Assembly: GCF_018361265.1 (NCBI RefSeq)
Contig: NZ_JAFLNH010000001.1
Coordinates: 1,674,001-1,738,000 of the forward strand
DNA: 64,000 nucleotides
Source: Mycobacterium sp. SM1
GTDB lineage: Bacteria; Actinomycetota; Actinomycetes; Mycobacteriales; Mycobacteriaceae
Direction: 5' to 3'
The position numbers were made by a program, and so were the translations under genes. Under the pieces are notes generated by a model, which saw nothing but the letters and a program-made list of their open reading frames with translations, searched no databases and had not been told where the DNA came from. How positions within the stretch are numbered: position 1 is the first letter of the stretch; each line of letters begins with the position of its first letter. Shown in pieces: positions 62,184 through 64,000 of the stretch.

Positions 62184-64000
62184 GCGCCGCCGGCTGGTTG
62201 GAGATGCCCAGAACTGAGCACGCCGAGGCCATTTTGGAAGGCCACTGGCCATCGGCCTCTGAGGCGGCATGGACGACGTATGCCGCCTCCTTCAAGGCGG
62301 CTGCACGCCAACTCGGAGCCGAGTTGGCGGGAAATCAGCCGACATTAAGGAAATGGTCGCGCCGACGTCAGGCGACTACATCGAATCGGTTATGCATGTG
62401 ATCCGCTCACGCGAAGACGCCTTGTGGGACCGCTACAACGTGTACCAGGCCATTGCGGATCGGGCCCAACGCGCGGCCGATCAACTCATGGCGGCGAAAA
62501 ATCTTCTGCTGGACATTCGTGATGGACGCCGAGAGCAAGATCGCCAAAGCCCGCGCCGCGGCCGCCGTCCGTGAAGCCGACGCGGCGACCAGGCCTGCCG
62601 CGGCCGCCGAGATCGCCGCGATCAGGGCCGAGCTGGCCGAGACCGAGCGGATCATTGTCGCCGACGCCAGAGCTGAGGCGGCCGCGACCGATGCGCGCGC
62701 GGCCGGCGAGGTCACGACCCTGATGCGCGGCCTGCCGCCGCTGACGCCGGCATCAGCCGCCCCCTGTCCACCGGGACGGGATCATCCAGCACTGTGCCCG
62801 CGGCACCTCCCGGAATCCAACCCGTCGACTACGACTACAACACTGTCCAGAACGACGGCACAACACGAGCATCAGAAAAGCTTGCACCCGACAACAGCAC
62901 AGTCAAAGCTGACGAAGGACCTGACTCGAAGAAGCTGCACCCTGCGGCGTCCGCGCCGCCCAGCGCTGACCGCCCCGCGCCCTCGTCGCAGTCGGGGCCG
63001 GGAGCGTCTGAGCCGTCCACGGTTGGGCCGGCGGCGGGTAGTCCGGGTTCGCTGGTGGGTCACATGATGCGGCCGATCTCGTCGGGTGGGGGCTCGTCGC
63101 CGGCGGCGGGGTCGCCTTTGTCTTCGGGTGCGGGCGGTTTGGGTAATTTCGGTAATCCTGGGGCGACTCCTGCTGCTGCGCAGGGGAGTCCGTTGGCTAG
63201 TCCCAACGCGGCCGACGCGCCTGGTGTCGGTGCTGCTCCCGGTGCTGGCGCTGCTGCCAGTGGGGCCGGTCAGGCCCCCGGTTTGGCGAGCTTGGGTAGT
63301 GGTATTGCGGAGACGTCGGCGCGGATGGCTTCCGGCGCGATCAGCGGCGCGGCGAATGGGCTTGGCGCGGTTGCGAACGCGGGTAACCAGGTTGCGCAAA
63401 ACGTTGCTGCCGGGGCGGCGCAAGCGACGGCGGCACAAGCAGCAGCGTCGGCTGCGCCGAATCCTGCTGCCATGACCACCCCAGCCGCCGCGGGCCCGGC
63501 TGCTGCGGGTGGTGCCCCGATGGCGATGATGCCCCTGCCTGGAGGGGCGGGCGGCGGCGCGGCGCCGCTAGGTGGTACGCCGACCGCGGGCCTGGCGCCG
63601 ATAACACCGGCCGCCGCACAACCCGTCGGTGGCTCCGGGCCGGTGGCGGGCTCGTCGCCGGGTGCGGCGGCGGCCCCCTATGCGATGCCCCAAAACCGAC
63701 TTGCTTCAATCGGGGCGGACGGCGCCACCGGTGACGAGCTCTTTGAGCAAGCGATGGATGCTGGCCGTGACGTGATCGCGGCGATGCTCGCTCAAATCAG
63801 GGGCTACATCCCAATTCATTTTGCGGTGTCGCTGATCTGGGAACGAACCGGCGCAGTGACCGCGTGGTTAGCCACCAGCGAAGGCGCCTCATATATCCCG
63901 CTGGGTGTGCGTATCCCACAGGATGTGCGGCTTGCGGTCACTGATCCGGTGGTGGGACGTGAACTCTGGGAGAAGACCGCGGCCGCTGGCGGCGCCAATC
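62180..64000 (+). pseudogene. Large type VII substrate-like protein (EspK/EspB-type layout), frameshifted, 3' end beyond window
   Basis: Helical N-terminal pieces in three frames: WLEMPRTEHAEAILEGHWPS; then YIESVMHVIRSREDALWDRY and RAADQLMAAKNLLLDI; then MDAESKIAKARAAAAVREAD to VTTLMRGLPPL. From about 62750 one open frame continues to the right edge with a long Gly/Ala/Pro-rich linker (repeated GAGAAASGAG-like units) and a C-terminal domain (YIPIHFAVSLIWERTGAVTA, SEGASYIPLGVRIPQDVRLA). This helix-linker-domain design resembles ESX-1 substrates such as EspK. Frameshifts near 62340, 62520 and 62745 may be real or sequence errors. Confidence 0.6.

Overview
The window is high-GC DNA from a Mycobacterium, probably a slow grower. 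The left edge holds aac(2')-I, pxpC and pxpB in the order of Mycobacterium tuberculosis Rv0262c-Rv0264c. Type VII secretion-type proteins, mycobacterial plasmid partition genes and an actinobacterial (ArsR-type) mercury-resistance style support the same assignment. Gene families were assigned by reading translations; no database search was run.

Layout. 1-10.3 kb is mostly intact chromosomal-type DNA: the start of nitrate reductase narG, a SAM methyltransferase divergent from a MarR regulator, aac(2')-I, pxpC/pxpB, a translationally coupled operon (multi-cluster radical SAM enzyme, methyltransferase, small membrane protein), a DUF427/MerT-like pair and a sugar-porter MFS gene cut at its 3' end by an IS607-type element. 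10.3-15.7 kb holds two adjacent IS607-type elements; the second carries a complete group II intron inside its tnpB. 15.7-19.2 kb is a mercury island (MerT-like protein divergent from merA-merB) plus an NrtS-like gene. 19.5-39.2 kb is a pile of nested mobile elements: a third IS607 type with a decayed passenger gene, three IS256-type, two IS3-type and one ISL3-type elements, a Tn554-like transposon sitting inside an IS3 element, and a second, broken group II intron split by another IS607 copy.

39-64 kb is plasmid-derived: coupling-protein (TraD/VirD4-like) remnants, serine resolvases, a Ser/Thr kinase fragment, ParA and its small partner, secreted proteins and type VII secretion-type operons. 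A backbone unit [intron remnant, ArsR gene] - [traD, resolvase] - [type VII operon, parA] occurs twice in the same order (about 32-50.5 kb and 52.1-60.2 kb). Copy 1 is heavily broken up by insertions; copy 2 is compact.

The most interesting signal lies in this duplication. The type VII operon encodes an EspC-like partner with a YxxxD motif, a WxG-domain protein, a small membrane protein and a 105-residue protein. The two copies are almost identical in the partner and in the first 217 residues of the WxG protein. They then switch abruptly to unrelated Gly-rich hydrophobic C-termini paired with unrelated small membrane proteins. This is the layout of a polymorphic toxin/immunity system, here proposed as a plasmid-borne mycobacterial type VII toxin cassette.

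Many genes to the right of 10 kb carry frameshifts or nonsense changes (several TGG to TGA). The accessory region is therefore either decaying or, for the indels, affected by sequencing error.
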